A stretch of DNA of 19,087 bases from assembly GCA_945485625.1 (NCBI GenBank), contig CALYSH010000005.1:1-19087 (forward strand), in the 5' to 3' direction. The notes beneath the pieces are model-generated. The model worked only from the letters and a program-made list of their open reading frames with translations, had not been told where the DNA came from and did not search any database. Below are positions 1 to 7,954 of this stretch, in pieces (within the stretch, counting starts at the first letter, position 1; each line of letters opens with the position of its first letter). The position numbers were made by a program, and so were the translations under genes. The stretch is from an uncultured Lachnospiraceae bacterium (lineage in GTDB: Bacteria > Bacillota > Clostridia > Lachnospirales > Lachnospiraceae).

Positions 1-1781
1 GCACTTCCGTCCGCAGTGACAGTCACATCCAGGTTCTTATCTCCGTCGGACAGTTCTGCTTCTGCAGCATTCTTTGCAGCCTCATAGGAAACATAATCCT
101 CACCGCCTTTCAGCTCTGCATCCACAAAGCTGATCTCGGTTACATCACCGGTAACGGTCTTTACGATCTTGCCATCCTCGGTAACAGAATAGGTTTCCTC
201 TGTATTGTCGATAGAGGTAGATTCCCCTGTCTCGGTATTCTCTTTCTCTTCAACCTGAACGTCCTCTGTTCCGTCACCACTCTTGAGATAGAACTCACCG
301 CTTGCGTTTCCTTCTGCGTCCACCTTCTCTACGATTTCGTAAGCATCCTTCTTCTCCTCAAACTCCTCTACGGACAGGGAAGTATCGGTGCCTTCCACTA
401 CATACTGCTCATCCCGGCCTTCAACCTCTACAACCTCTTTTTCCACCTTCTCAAAGATAATCAGGTTCTTCTTATCCTGATCCAGCTTGTAGTTGTAATA
501 GATTTCCTCCTGGCTTCCGTCCGCATTGGTCACAACCAGCTTGCAGTAGTTCAAATCATCATCTCCGATGAACTTGGTAAATTTCTTATCCAGCTCGAAG
601 GTCTTTCCCTCAAGCTCCTCCAGGTTCTTCAGATAATAATCATTCATGATTGCCTGGAACAGTTCATCTCCCTTATCCCAGTTATTGCTTGTCATCTCAG
701 ATTCCAGCTTCAGAATCTTCAATGCATCCTCATCCGCTGCTTCAATGCCATCCAATGCATCCTTTGCATCGGTTTCTGCTTTGGTCTTATCATCCAGATC
801 CTTCTCGGCATCCGCAATTGCCTGCTTTCCTGCCTCCACGGTATCATCATAGGCGGTCTGGGCATCCTCTGCTTCCTTCTTAGCCTCTTCCAGAGCAGCG
901 TCTGCTTCATCCAGAGCCTTCTTTGCATCATCGGATTCCTTGGTTACTTCCTCGGATATCTTATCATAAGCATCCTTTGCATCCTTTGCTGCAGACTCCA
1001 GAGCATCTGCCTTCTCCTGTACCTCTTCCAGATTCTTCTGGGCAGCCTCTGCATCTTTAGCAGCCTGCTCTACCGCTGCATCATACTGTTTCTGTGCTTC
1101 CTTTGCTTCCTCTACTGCAGTATCATAAGCTTCCTTCGCATCCTCATAGTCACCTTTCAGCTGCTCCAGATCCTTCTCTGCCTTCTCTACGGTATCCTTC
1201 GCATCCTCATAGGCCTTATCTGCATCCTCGATGGTCTCAGCACCCTCCAGCGCCTCCATCTGCTCCTCATATTCGCTCTTTGCATCCTCTACGATACCCT
1301 GAGCCTTATTGGCAGCATCCTCTGCATCCTCCAATACCCCGGATGCATCCTCAAACTTTTTATCCACTGCCTCTGCTGCATCTGTTACATCGGACAGGTC
1401 ATCCTCAACCTTCTCAATTCCTGCCACAGCAATATTGGCACCTTCCTCATTCTTAGCAGCGGTTTCCAATTCCTCTGCTGCGTCCTGAACTGCAGTCTCT
1501 TCGTCAAGGGAATCCTCAGTCATTTCAATCTGACCTACCGCATCAATCACATTCTTTTCCGCAGTCTCAGCAGCCTCAGCCTTTTCCTGTACACTTTCTA
1601 TGTTCTCTGCTACTGCATCCACTTTATCTGCAAGCTCGGGTGCGGTCTCTCCGTCAAGAGGAAGCACCTTAGGCTCTGCCTCATCAGCCTCTCCTGCCAT
1701 TGCAGACATGGGAGTCATTGCAATTACGGTAGAAAGTCCGATCGATATTGCTCTAAGTACATTGCTGTTCTTTACCTTCAT
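1..1781 (-). CDS. Secreted coiled-coil-rich surface protein, partial (C-terminus beyond left edge)
   Basis: I do not recognise a named family. The frame is open for 593 codons from ATG 1781, behind GGAG at 1790-1793 with an 8-base spacer. Residues 1-29 form a signal peptide: basic MKVKNSNVLR, a hydrophobic stretch, then a likely SAMA-GEA cleavage site. About residues 45-360 are almost entirely Ala, Glu, Asp, Lys and Gln, with repeated units such as DAKDAYD and EDAKEAYD, as expected of a long alpha-helical coiled coil. From about residue 365 composition changes to beta-type sequence with aromatic residues (NDYYLKNLEELEGKTF, YYNYKL) and one Cys. This continues through acidic Thr/Ser-rich sequence to the edge. 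No transmembrane segment follows the signal peptide in the visible part, and any anchor would lie outside. It is probably a secreted or wall-associated stalk protein. Coding is certain; the role is unknown. Confidence 0.85.
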   Translation of the reverse strand, partial: MKVKNSNVLRAISIGLSTVIAMTPMSAMAGEADEAEPKVLPLDGETAPELADKVDAVAENIESVQEKAEAAETAEKNVIDAVGQIEMTEDSLDEETAVQDAAEELETAAKNEEGANIAVAGIEKVEDDLSDVTDAAEAVDKKFEDASGVLEDAEDAANKAQGIVEDAKSEYEEQMEALEGAETIEDADKAYEDAKDTVEKAEKDLEQLKGDYEDAKEAYDTAVEEAKEAQKQYDAAVEQAAKDAEAAQKNLEEVQEKADALESAAKDAKDAYDKISEEVTKESDDAKKALDEADAALEEAKKEAEDAQTAYDDTVEAGKQAIADAEKDLDDKTKAETDAKDALDGIEAADEDALKILKLESEMTSNNWDKGDELFQAIMNDYYLKNLEELEGKTFELDKKFTKFIGDDDLNYCKLVVTNADGSQEEIYYNYKLDQDKKNLIIFEKVEKEVVEVEGRDEQYVVEGTDTSLSVEEFEEKKDAYEIVEKVDAEGNASGEFYLKSGDGTEDVQVEEKENTETGESTSIDNTEETYSVTEDGKIVKTVTGDVTEISFVDAELKGGEDYVSYEAAKNAAEAELSDGDKNLDVTVTADGS

Positions 1782-1836
1782 TTTCTTTACTCCTTTTCAT
1801 CAAACAACATTTTTTCTTGCTTTATTACCTGATGCT

Positions 1837-1865
1837 AACATATACTACACTACCAAAAAAAGCAA
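1837..1865 (-). promoter_or_regulatory. Possible promoter of the coiled-coil protein gene
   Basis: On the minus strand TTGCTT (1860-1865) is followed 17 bases later by TATGTT (1837-1842), about 55 bases before the start codon at 1781. The -35 is good and the -10 is poor. The surrounding 1801-1920 is very AT-rich and codes for nothing convincing. Confidence 0.35.
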
Positions 1866-1944
1866 CTACTTGTGCATGAAAATCAACAAAGAGGGCGTAA
1901 AAATCAAATTTTCGTAAGTTTTTCGTGCATTTTACCGATTTCTT

Positions 1945-1953
1945 TGCTATAAT
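1945..1953 (+). promoter_or_regulatory. Extended -10 promoter for the LytTR regulator
   Basis: TGCTATAAT (1945-1953) is a perfect TATAAT with the TGn extension, which can compensate for the lack of a recognisable -35 hexamer near 1925-1930. Transcription would start near 1960, giving a leader of about 30 bases. GGAGG at 1980-1984 lies 7 bases before the ATG at 1992. Confidence 0.65.
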
Positions 1954-1991
1954 ATACGTAGAAAACTGCTGTCTGTTATGGAGGATATACA

Positions 1992-2723
1992 ATGAACACA
2001 GCTATTATTGATGATGATTCTATGCTGGCTCAGCTCATGCATTTCACCCTTAATAAATATGCCGCAGAACACAATGATGAAATCAGCACTTCCGTTTTTG
2101 ACAGCGGGGAAGCTTTTCTGCAGAATTTTGTTCCGAATAAATATGATATTGTGTTCATGGATATCTATATGGAGGGTATGTCCGGTGTGGAAACTGCCAG
2201 ACGCATGCGTGCATTGGATAATGAGGTCATATTAATCTTCCTCACCAGCAGCGATGAGCATATGCCGGATGCCTTTTCCTGCCATGCCTTCGATTATCTT
2301 CTGAAGCCGGCCAAACCGGAACGGGTTTACCGCGTAATGGATGACTGTCTGGAGATTATCTCCAAACGGATTTCTTCCAATAACAGATATATTGAGTTTT
2401 CGGAAAACCACCGGGAGGTACGTGTGTATCTTCGCGATCTGGTCTCCCTGGAAGTAAACAATCATTATGTATATATCACCACCGTGAATGGCACGGAATA
2501 CCATCCCAAGCAAAGCTTTTCCTCTCTTACAAAGGATATTACAGAGGAGAACTTCCTTCTGATCAATCGCGGTGTCATGGTAAATATGGATTATGTAGCA
2601 AATATTTCCGACGGAGAATGTATTTTAAAAAACAAAAGCTCCTTTCCCGTAAAGATTCGTGAAAAAAATGCTATCCAAAAGCAATGGATGGACTACACCT
2701 TCCGGAAAAAGAGCTCCTTATAG
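1992..2723 (+). CDS. LytTR-family response regulator (AgrA/LytR type)
   Basis: This 243-residue protein has a receiver domain (about 1-120) joined to a LytTR DNA-binding domain (about 140-240). The acidic pocket is D7-D9, the phosphoacceptor is D57 in VFMDIYMEGMSG, the conserved Thr is T85 and the Lys is K105 in DYLLKP. The C-terminal part has the LytTR pattern: a strand around YIEFSENHREVRV, then LEVNNHYVYITT, the LINRGVMVNMDYV segment and a final basic strand. Such proteins bind paired direct repeats upstream of targets and are normally activated by a sensor kinase. The likely partner is the hybrid kinase that converges on it and ends 2 bases away. The cognate kinase could lie elsewhere, and no LytTR repeat was clear in this window. 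The start is fixed by GGAGG 7 bases upstream. Confidence 0.93.
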   Translation: MNTAIIDDDSMLAQLMHFTLNKYAAEHNDEISTSVFDSGEAFLQNFVPNKYDIVFMDIYMEGMSGVETARRMRALDNEVILIFLTSSDEHMPDAFSCHAFDYLLKPAKPERVYRVMDDCLEIISKRISSNNRYIEFSENHREVRVYLRDLVSLEVNNHYVYITTVNGTEYHPKQSFSSLTKDITEENFLLINRGVMVNMDYVANISDGECILKNKSSFPVKIREKNAIQKQWMDYTFRKKSSL

Positions 2724-2725
2724 TG

Positions 2726-5494
2726 TCAGGTAATCTGTTCCAGACCTACCCTGATACATTCCAAAATATCATTGTATTCCATTAAAAGTGCGTCATTGTG
2801 TTCCGCAATGTATGCACTTTTTTCTTCCTTAGCCGCCATCTCCAGTTCCTTTGCCAGTCCGGACAAATGTGTGGCACCGATGGTCAGGGAGGTACTCTTC
2901 AGGGAATGGGCCGCAATCCGATATCCGTTCCAATCCGCTTCTTCACAGGTCATCACCAGCTTCTTTTTTCGCTCCTCGCCCTCACTGAAATATCCCTTCA
3001 GCATCTCGATATACATCTCCATACTGTCTGCACAATAAATCAGACCGGTTTCCATATCGATTTTGCCGGAAAACAGTCTCTGAAGGATCTGTTTTTCATT
3101 ACCCGCCATGTCCTCCTGCAGAACTGTTTCCCCCTGCTCCACCAGCTTTTCCTTTGGCAGATACTTTAAGATCATCTGTTCCAGCTCGTTCGGATAAATC
3201 GGCTTTGGCAGATAATCGTCAAACCCTTCCTCCAGATATCTCTCCTTCGCCCCCTTGATTGCATTGGCGGTCAGCACAAGAACCGGAGTATTCACGTTGG
3301 GATTATCCTCCATGGCCTTCATCCGGTGCAGGGTCTCCACACCATCCGGCTCCGGCATCATGTGGTCCAGAAAAATCATGTCATACTTTGTGGTTCTAGT
3401 GAATTCCAGAGCAGAAAGACCACTCAGGGCACAATCCACCAGAATCCGGTTTCCCCGAAGCAGACCCTTTACCACATTCAGGTTCATCTGATTATCATCC
3501 ACCACCAGGATTCTGGCATCCTTTGTCAGAAAGCCTTTCCCTGTTTTTTTGGGCCCTGTGGATTTGTTATGCACGGCAAGGCTTCCCATGGGCGTCGGGT
3601 CATCAATAACCTGCCTTATCGTTACGGTAAAGGTGGTTCCCTTCCCAAACTCGCTGTCCACATCTATGGTTCCGTTCAGCATTTCCACATATTTTTTCAC
3701 AATAGACAGACCCAGTCCCGTACCCTCGATGGAACGATTAACGTGCTCATCCAGTCTGGTAAACATCTCAAATAACCTGGAAAGATCCTCCTTGCGAATG
3801 CCTTGACCGGTATCCGACACCGTTATTTTCAGCACAAGCTCTCCGCCCGCTGTTTCCCCGGATACCCGCAAACTCACGGTTCCTTCCCGGGTGTATTTTA
3901 CTGCGTTGTTCAGGATATTCACCATGATCTGACGAAGCTTGACAGCATCCCCATGGAGTCCCACGGGCAGGGACTCATCCGCCTCCACCACAAAGGCCAG
4001 CTTTTTGCTCTCCGCCCCCACAGAAGTGATGGTTACTACATCGCTTATCACATCGGGCAGTTCAAAATGCTCCTCCACCAGCTCCATTCGGTCCGATTCG
4101 ATCTTTGCAAAATCCAGAATATCGTTAATAATTGCCAAAAGACTTTCCGAAGCACTCTGGATATTGGTTGCATACTCTCTTACGGCAGGTGAGATTTCCT
4201 CCCTGAGAATCAGCTCGTCCATACCCACAATAGCATTCACGGGGGTACGGATCTCATGACTCATATTGGCCAGAAAGCTGGACTTCATTTCATTGGCACG
4301 AGCCACTCTGGCTGCCTCAACCCGTACCTGGTTACTGCGTCTGCAAAGCATCATGATCAGCTGAATCAGCAAAAAGAACATACCCATCAACAAAAAGACC
4401 CCGTCAAAGGCGGAATTGTTATGGTCCGGTAAATTTAACTGTATCAATTCCACAGCAGAAAAGATCAGCAGTCCGATAAAACCGATGGAAACTTCATGAT
4501 ACTCCTTATCATAACCTTTCACCATGTCGGTAATAATATAATAGAAGATAATTCCTATGACCACTCCAATCATGGAATTATTTGCAAACATGGTATCAAT
4601 ATAGCTGGCGTTGGTGGAAAAATGCAGGAAAGCAAAAAATACCGCATTGATCAGCAGGGCAATTTTCGATGCAAAAAAGACAACTGTATGACGGCGCTTC
4701 TGTACCCTGTCCAGATAAAACAGAAACGGAAAGGGAATCAGTGCTGTGGTCAGAAAGCTTAACACACCGTCTGCATATACAATCCCGAACACATATTCAT
4801 ACATCACGTTATCAAACAGCATCCAGAAGCCCACTGCGGCCAGACCAAGAGCCAGCAGCACAGAATCCGGACTGGTATGATACATAAAACACATAACTAA
4901 ATTCAGCAGAATAGTGGCAACGGCCAGCATAATCAGTATCACTGCGGCAATCAGATTCATGCCGTACCGGTCAAAATAATAACGAAACACCCCATAGGTG
5001 TCACCGATAATCACCTGTGGAAGATTTCCGTTGTATTCATTCGGATCCCTGCGCACCACGGTCAGGGTTTTTCCTGCATCATCCCTGCATAGGGAAAACT
5101 GTATTGGAAAGCTCTTAACGGGCAGACCCGGCAGGTAATTATCCTCGCTGGTATAACGGTATCTCAGTAATCCGTCAATATAATAATCCGTGGATTTTGC
5201 GGTAATCATGGTCAGCACAGCATCATCCTGCAGAGTTTCCGGCAATATAGTCTCAAACTTCACTGTCTGCCCCTTGGGAGTATCCAGGTTAACGGGATAA
5301 TCCACCGGGATCTTCTGTCCGTTGTCCATCACTATACACCAGTCGGAATCCAATATTTGTGTCCAGCTCAAAATATAGGTTCTTCCGTCCGAATTCCAGT
5401 GGGTCACCACGAAAAAGGCGAGGACGGCCACTGCGACCATCCCCACCATGATTCCTGTCATCCTTTGAAAAAAGGAAAATAAGCTTTTCTTCAT
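2726..5494 (-). CDS. Hybrid sensor histidine kinase (7TM sensor, HisKA, HATPase, receiver, HPt)
   Basis: This 922-residue membrane protein resembles a BarA-type tripartite kinase. An N-terminal membrane helix (about 13-31) and an extracytoplasmic segment (about 36-178) precede seven hydrophobic helices between about 181 and 383, similar in layout to 7TMR-DISM sensors. The cytoplasmic part has the H-box SHEIRTP with H413, an N-box around N526-N530, the G1 box DTGQG (561-565) and the G2 box GTGLGLS (591-597). A receiver follows with D666/D667, phosphoacceptor D710, T742 and K764. A C-terminal HPt domain has H863 in AAHSLKS. All phosphotransfer residues are present, so a full His-Asp-His relay could pass phosphate on to a separate regulator, plausibly the LytTR protein. 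It starts 15 bases after the PilZ gene with a weak SD (AGGG), suggesting one transcript with pilZ. The ligand is unknown. Confidence 0.93.
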   Translation of the reverse strand: MKKSLFSFFQRMTGIMVGMVAVAVLAFFVVTHWNSDGRTYILSWTQILDSDWCIVMDNGQKIPVDYPVNLDTPKGQTVKFETILPETLQDDAVLTMITAKSTDYYIDGLLRYRYTSEDNYLPGLPVKSFPIQFSLCRDDAGKTLTVVRRDPNEYNGNLPQVIIGDTYGVFRYYFDRYGMNLIAAVILIMLAVATILLNLVMCFMYHTSPDSVLLALGLAAVGFWMLFDNVMYEYVFGIVYADGVLSFLTTALIPFPFLFYLDRVQKRRHTVVFFASKIALLINAVFFAFLHFSTNASYIDTMFANNSMIGVVIGIIFYYIITDMVKGYDKEYHEVSIGFIGLLIFSAVELIQLNLPDHNNSAFDGVFLLMGMFFLLIQLIMMLCRRSNQVRVEAARVARANEMKSSFLANMSHEIRTPVNAIVGMDELILREEISPAVREYATNIQSASESLLAIINDILDFAKIESDRMELVEEHFELPDVISDVVTITSVGAESKKLAFVVEADESLPVGLHGDAVKLRQIMVNILNNAVKYTREGTVSLRVSGETAGGELVLKITVSDTGQGIRKEDLSRLFEMFTRLDEHVNRSIEGTGLGLSIVKKYVEMLNGTIDVDSEFGKGTTFTVTIRQVIDDPTPMGSLAVHNKSTGPKKTGKGFLTKDARILVVDDNQMNLNVVKGLLRGNRILVDCALSGLSALEFTRTTKYDMIFLDHMMPEPDGVETLHRMKAMEDNPNVNTPVLVLTANAIKGAKERYLEEGFDDYLPKPIYPNELEQMILKYLPKEKLVEQGETVLQEDMAGNEKQILQRLFSGKIDMETGLIYCADSMEMYIEMLKGYFSEGEERKKKLVMTCEEADWNGYRIAAHSLKSTSLTIGATHLSGLAKELEMAAKEEKSAYIAEHNDALLMEYNDILECIRVGLEQIT

Positions 5495-5509
5495 AATCGA
5501 TACCCTATA

Positions 5510-5815
5510 CTAACCAATATGTTCAAAAAGATACTGCAGCACCTCCGGAGAGAAAGACTTGGCTTCGATTCCCACATCATACTGACCGTCCTCCCGTTTC
5601 TCCAAACGCTTGATCACCGCATACATGATCAGGGTATCCGCTACAATGATGATATCCTTGTCCAGAATACCGGGTACATTCTCCTGTAAAACAATTCCCA
5701 TTCCCTTCGGGCTTACATTATTCACTTTGACCACAATTTTCTCCTGGGTATCACAAACTACAATCACGCCGGGAGTTTCATAGGCAATACGACCGATAGC
5801 TCTCTTTTCTTCCAT
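5510..5815 (-). CDS. Stand-alone PilZ domain protein (predicted cyclic di-GMP receptor)
   Basis: This 101-residue soluble protein consists of a single PilZ domain. The first cyclic di-GMP motif, RxxxR, is R5-A-I-G-R9. The second, (D/N)xSxxG, is N33-V-S-P-K-G38. The rest alternates hydrophobic and polar residues as in the PilZ beta barrel, ending in a short helix (EVLQYLFEHIG). Both ligand motifs are intact, so binding is likely. No output domain is attached, so it must act by contacting another protein. The start has a perfect AGGAGG (5824-5829) 8 bases upstream. It lies between the cyclase gene (103 bases upstream) and the hybrid kinase (15 bases downstream), all on the minus strand. The neighbours make kinase or cyclase modulation a reasonable guess, but nothing in the sequence proves it. 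Confidence 0.85.
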   Translation of the reverse strand: MEEKRAIGRIAYETPGVIVVCDTQEKIVVKVNNVSPKGMGIVLQENVPGILDKDIIIVADTLIMYAVIKRLEKREDGQYDVGIEAKSFSPEVLQYLFEHIG

Positions 5816-5849
5816 AATAAATTCCTCCTCTGAAATTCATATACCTTCT

Positions 5850-5876
5850 TTTATATCCTAAACCGACAGAAAACAA
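5850..5876 (-). promoter_or_regulatory. Weak candidate promoter for pilZ-kinase
   Basis: In the 103-base gap, TTGTTT (5871-5876) and TATAAA (5850-5855) lie on the minus strand with a short 15-base spacer. It could give pilZ and the kinase expression independent of the cyclase. No terminator hairpin is apparent in this gap, so readthrough from the cyclase gene is also possible. Confidence 0.3.
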
Positions 5877-5918
5877 AAAGCAATCCCTTTCCGAAGCCTT
5901 TCCTTTCTTTTTAATTAT

Positions 5919-7736
5919 CTACAATACCTTGTCCACAGAATATACAAACACGCCATTTGATTTTCCCTTCAATGGGATCACTCCCACCTCCGTTACCTCC
6001 AGGCGGTCCTTAACTGCCTCATAAACCGCTTCGCTGATCAGAATCTGACCGGCCTTTGCATTGCTCTCCAGTCTGGCTGCCGTGTTTACCGTATCGCCGA
6101 TGGCAGTGTAATCCATACGATATTCACATCCGATGTTCCCCACTACGGCTTCCCCACAGTTGACTCCGATACCAAAGCTTACGGTTTTGCCGAAGCGCTC
6201 CATCAGCTTCTTCTCCAGTTCCGCACTGCCTGCCGCAATATCCCTGGCGGTACAGACTGCCTTGTAAACATAATCCTCCAAGTCAAAGGGGGCATTAAAC
6301 ACTGCCATGGTGGCATCTCCCACGAACTTATCCAGCGTACCGCCGTTTTGAAAGATTGCATTGGTGGTCAGGCTTAAGTATTCATTCAGGATTTCCACTA
6401 CCTGCTCCGGCTTCAGGCTTTCCGACATGGGAGTAAAACCACGGATATCCACAAACAATACTGCAATATCTCTTTTACTTCCGCCTAATTCCACATGGAA
6501 TTCCCCTTTCCTGGACAGTTCCTCCACTACCTGGGGCGCCACATATTTTCGAAAAGCAGAAAGAACCTTTCTTCGCTTGATTTTCTCCAGAATATACCGT
6601 CTGAACACATGATACACATAAATAAGAAGAAGCAGAATCGGAAGCTCCACCACCCGGATGATTACTCCGTTTGCATAGCACAGCTTCCCGGCCAGAAGGT
6701 CTGCTGCCACAAATCCGACCAGCACCAAAGCACCGAAGCTTACCTTCATTCGGGAAATCAGCTCATAAAACAGAAGAACCGCCGCCGCAACCCCCAGAGC
6801 GTACCAGAGATTGGATAGGGGCAGTGCGGTTTTTCCTTCCAGAAGTGCTTCAAAGATGTTGGCATGGATCTCCACTCCATACATCTGGACGCCCCTCTGA
6901 TTGGCCACATTGTAGGAATCCTGCATACCGGGGGCATAGGCTCCCATAAAAACCACCTTCCCGGTAAATGCCCTGGGGTCAATTCTCCCCTCCAGCACAT
7001 CGCACAGGGATAGAATCTCATAGGCACCGCTTTTCCCGGAGAAGGTAAATCCCACCATATTGGAGGCATCGGTCCCTGGAAGCTCGGGCGAAATCCCCAT
7101 CCTCTCACAATAATCCAGATAGCAGACCATTGCCAGGGAAGAAAAATGCTGCTCACCGTCTTCCATGCAAAGCTGTGTAAATCGAATATAACCATCCTTA
7201 TCCTGTTGTGTATTGGCGTAACCATATTTGGTCACGCTCCGAAGCGCATCATAGGGATATTCCACCATTTCCAGATGATTTTTTACGATCACCGGTTTCC
7301 CCGCTTCGTCCAGGGTGATCGCATCCCGCTCCACCAGATTCACCGCAGTGATTACATTTCCGGCCTTTTCACAGGCTTTCGCAAATCGAAGGTCCGATTC
7401 CTCCTCCTTTTCCCCGATGTACAACATATCCAGCACAATGGATACCGGAATGGCGCCGTTCTCTCCGGTCAGGGTTTCCACCAGTCTTGCCGGAATCTCT
7501 CTGGTCCAGGCAGACGGATCCCCATATGCCGCCACGGTCTTTTCATCAATGGCCAGTATGGTCACATTATGATTCACCGGGGTGGGTACCTGATATAACC
7601 GGTCGGATAAAAAATGATCAAAGGAATACAATACACCGGATAATGACAACACAAATGCTGTCAGACAAAATAATATATCATGTATAAAGTGTTCCAAAGC
7701 GAAGTGCTTCTGATGGTTACTCAATGAATCATCCAT
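5919..7736 (-). CDS. CHASE2-domain membrane adenylate cyclase, class IIIb
   Basis: This 605-residue protein converts ATP to cAMP, judged from its catalytic residues. An N-terminal membrane helix (about 20-38) leads to an extracytoplasmic CHASE2 sensor (about 45-300, with TILAIDEKTV, the DGYIR motif and GKVVFMGAYA). Three membrane helices (about 310-378) and a short linker join it to a class III cyclase domain (about 420-600). Metal-binding D430 (VLFVDIRGFT) and D474 (FVGDATMAVF), purine-specifying K470 and T543 (YTAIGDTVN), and transition-state N551 and R555 are all present. Lys plus Thr is the class IIIb adenylate cyclase signature and argues against guanylate cyclase. The start is uncertain: AAAGG directly abuts ATG 7736 without a spacer, while a TTG at 7724 would have an 11-base spacer. 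No cAMP receptor of the CRP type lies in this window. Confidence 0.92.
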   Translation of the reverse strand: MDDSLSNHQKHFALEHFIHDILFCLTAFVLSLSGVLYSFDHFLSDRLYQVPTPVNHNVTILAIDEKTVAAYGDPSAWTREIPARLVETLTGENGAIPVSIVLDMLYIGEKEEESDLRFAKACEKAGNVITAVNLVERDAITLDEAGKPVIVKNHLEMVEYPYDALRSVTKYGYANTQQDKDGYIRFTQLCMEDGEQHFSSLAMVCYLDYCERMGISPELPGTDASNMVGFTFSGKSGAYEILSLCDVLEGRIDPRAFTGKVVFMGAYAPGMQDSYNVANQRGVQMYGVEIHANIFEALLEGKTALPLSNLWYALGVAAAVLLFYELISRMKVSFGALVLVGFVAADLLAGKLCYANGVIIRVVELPILLLLIYVYHVFRRYILEKIKRRKVLSAFRKYVAPQVVEELSRKGEFHVELGGSKRDIAVLFVDIRGFTPMSESLKPEQVVEILNEYLSLTTNAIFQNGGTLDKFVGDATMAVFNAPFDLEDYVYKAVCTARDIAAGSAELEKKLMERFGKTVSFGIGVNCGEAVVGNIGCEYRMDYTAIGDTVNTAARLESNAKAGQILISEAVYEAVKDRLEVTEVGVIPLKGKSNGVFVYSVDKVL

Positions 7737-7766
7737 CCTTTGTCAAAAAATGGTATACTTTACGCT

Positions 7767-7795
7767 ATTTTACAATAATCACCTCGGGAATACAA
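7767..7795 (-). promoter_or_regulatory. Candidate promoter of the adenylate cyclase gene
   Basis: On the minus strand TTGTAT (7790-7795), a 17-base spacer and TAAAAT (7767-7772) precede the cyclase start by about 30 bases. Both boxes have one or two mismatches to consensus. It points away from the ABC-transporter promoter in the same 218-base gap. Confidence 0.45.
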
Positions 7796-7879
7796 CGACA
7801 AAATTCTCCAAAATAATATAAACCCTCCCTAAAGACCAGCTTATTTTCTATCTTTCGCTCATAGGAAACGTTTTCAATA

Positions 7880-7907
7880 TTGATAATTTGGAGCTTTTCT
7901 ATATAAT
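7880..7907 (+). promoter_or_regulatory. Promoter of the ABC-transporter operon
   Basis: TTGATA (7880-7885), a 16-base spacer and a perfect TATAAT (7902-7907), preceded by AT-rich sequence. Transcription should start near 7914, inside the palindrome at 7911-7932, leaving a leader of about 40 bases. AAAGGAG (7941-7947) lies 7 bases before ATG 7955. Confidence 0.75.
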
Positions 7908-7910
7908 GAT

Positions 7911-7932
7911 GTTAGGGTCAAAAGCCCCTAAC
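7911..7932 (+). promoter_or_regulatory. Palindrome at the transcription start of the ABC operon (operator or leader hairpin)
   Basis: GTTAGGG (7911-7917) and CCCTAAC (7926-7932) are perfect inverted repeats of 7 bases around an 8-base centre. The element begins 3 bases after the -10 box. In DNA a repressor bound here would block the promoter; in RNA it would form a 5'-end stem. There is no T-run after it, so it is not a terminator. Confidence 0.5.
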
Positions 7933-7954
7933 CATCTTTGAAAGGAGATTCCAT

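Noticed and set aside
1880..1915. AT-rich imperfect inverted repeat in the divergent gap left of the LytTR gene
   Set aside because: The arms pair only through A/T runs with mismatches, as expected by chance in such AT-rich sequence.
1600..1917. Plus-strand 105-codon frame over the start of the coiled-coil gene
   Set aside because: Antisense to the signal peptide and N-terminus of the minus-strand gene, with a low-complexity start and no SD.
5919..7736. Guanylate cyclase or GGDEF cyclic di-GMP synthase as an alternative call
   Set aside because: There is no GGDEF motif, and the substrate-specifying residues are Lys and Thr, not the Glu/Cys type of guanylate cyclases.
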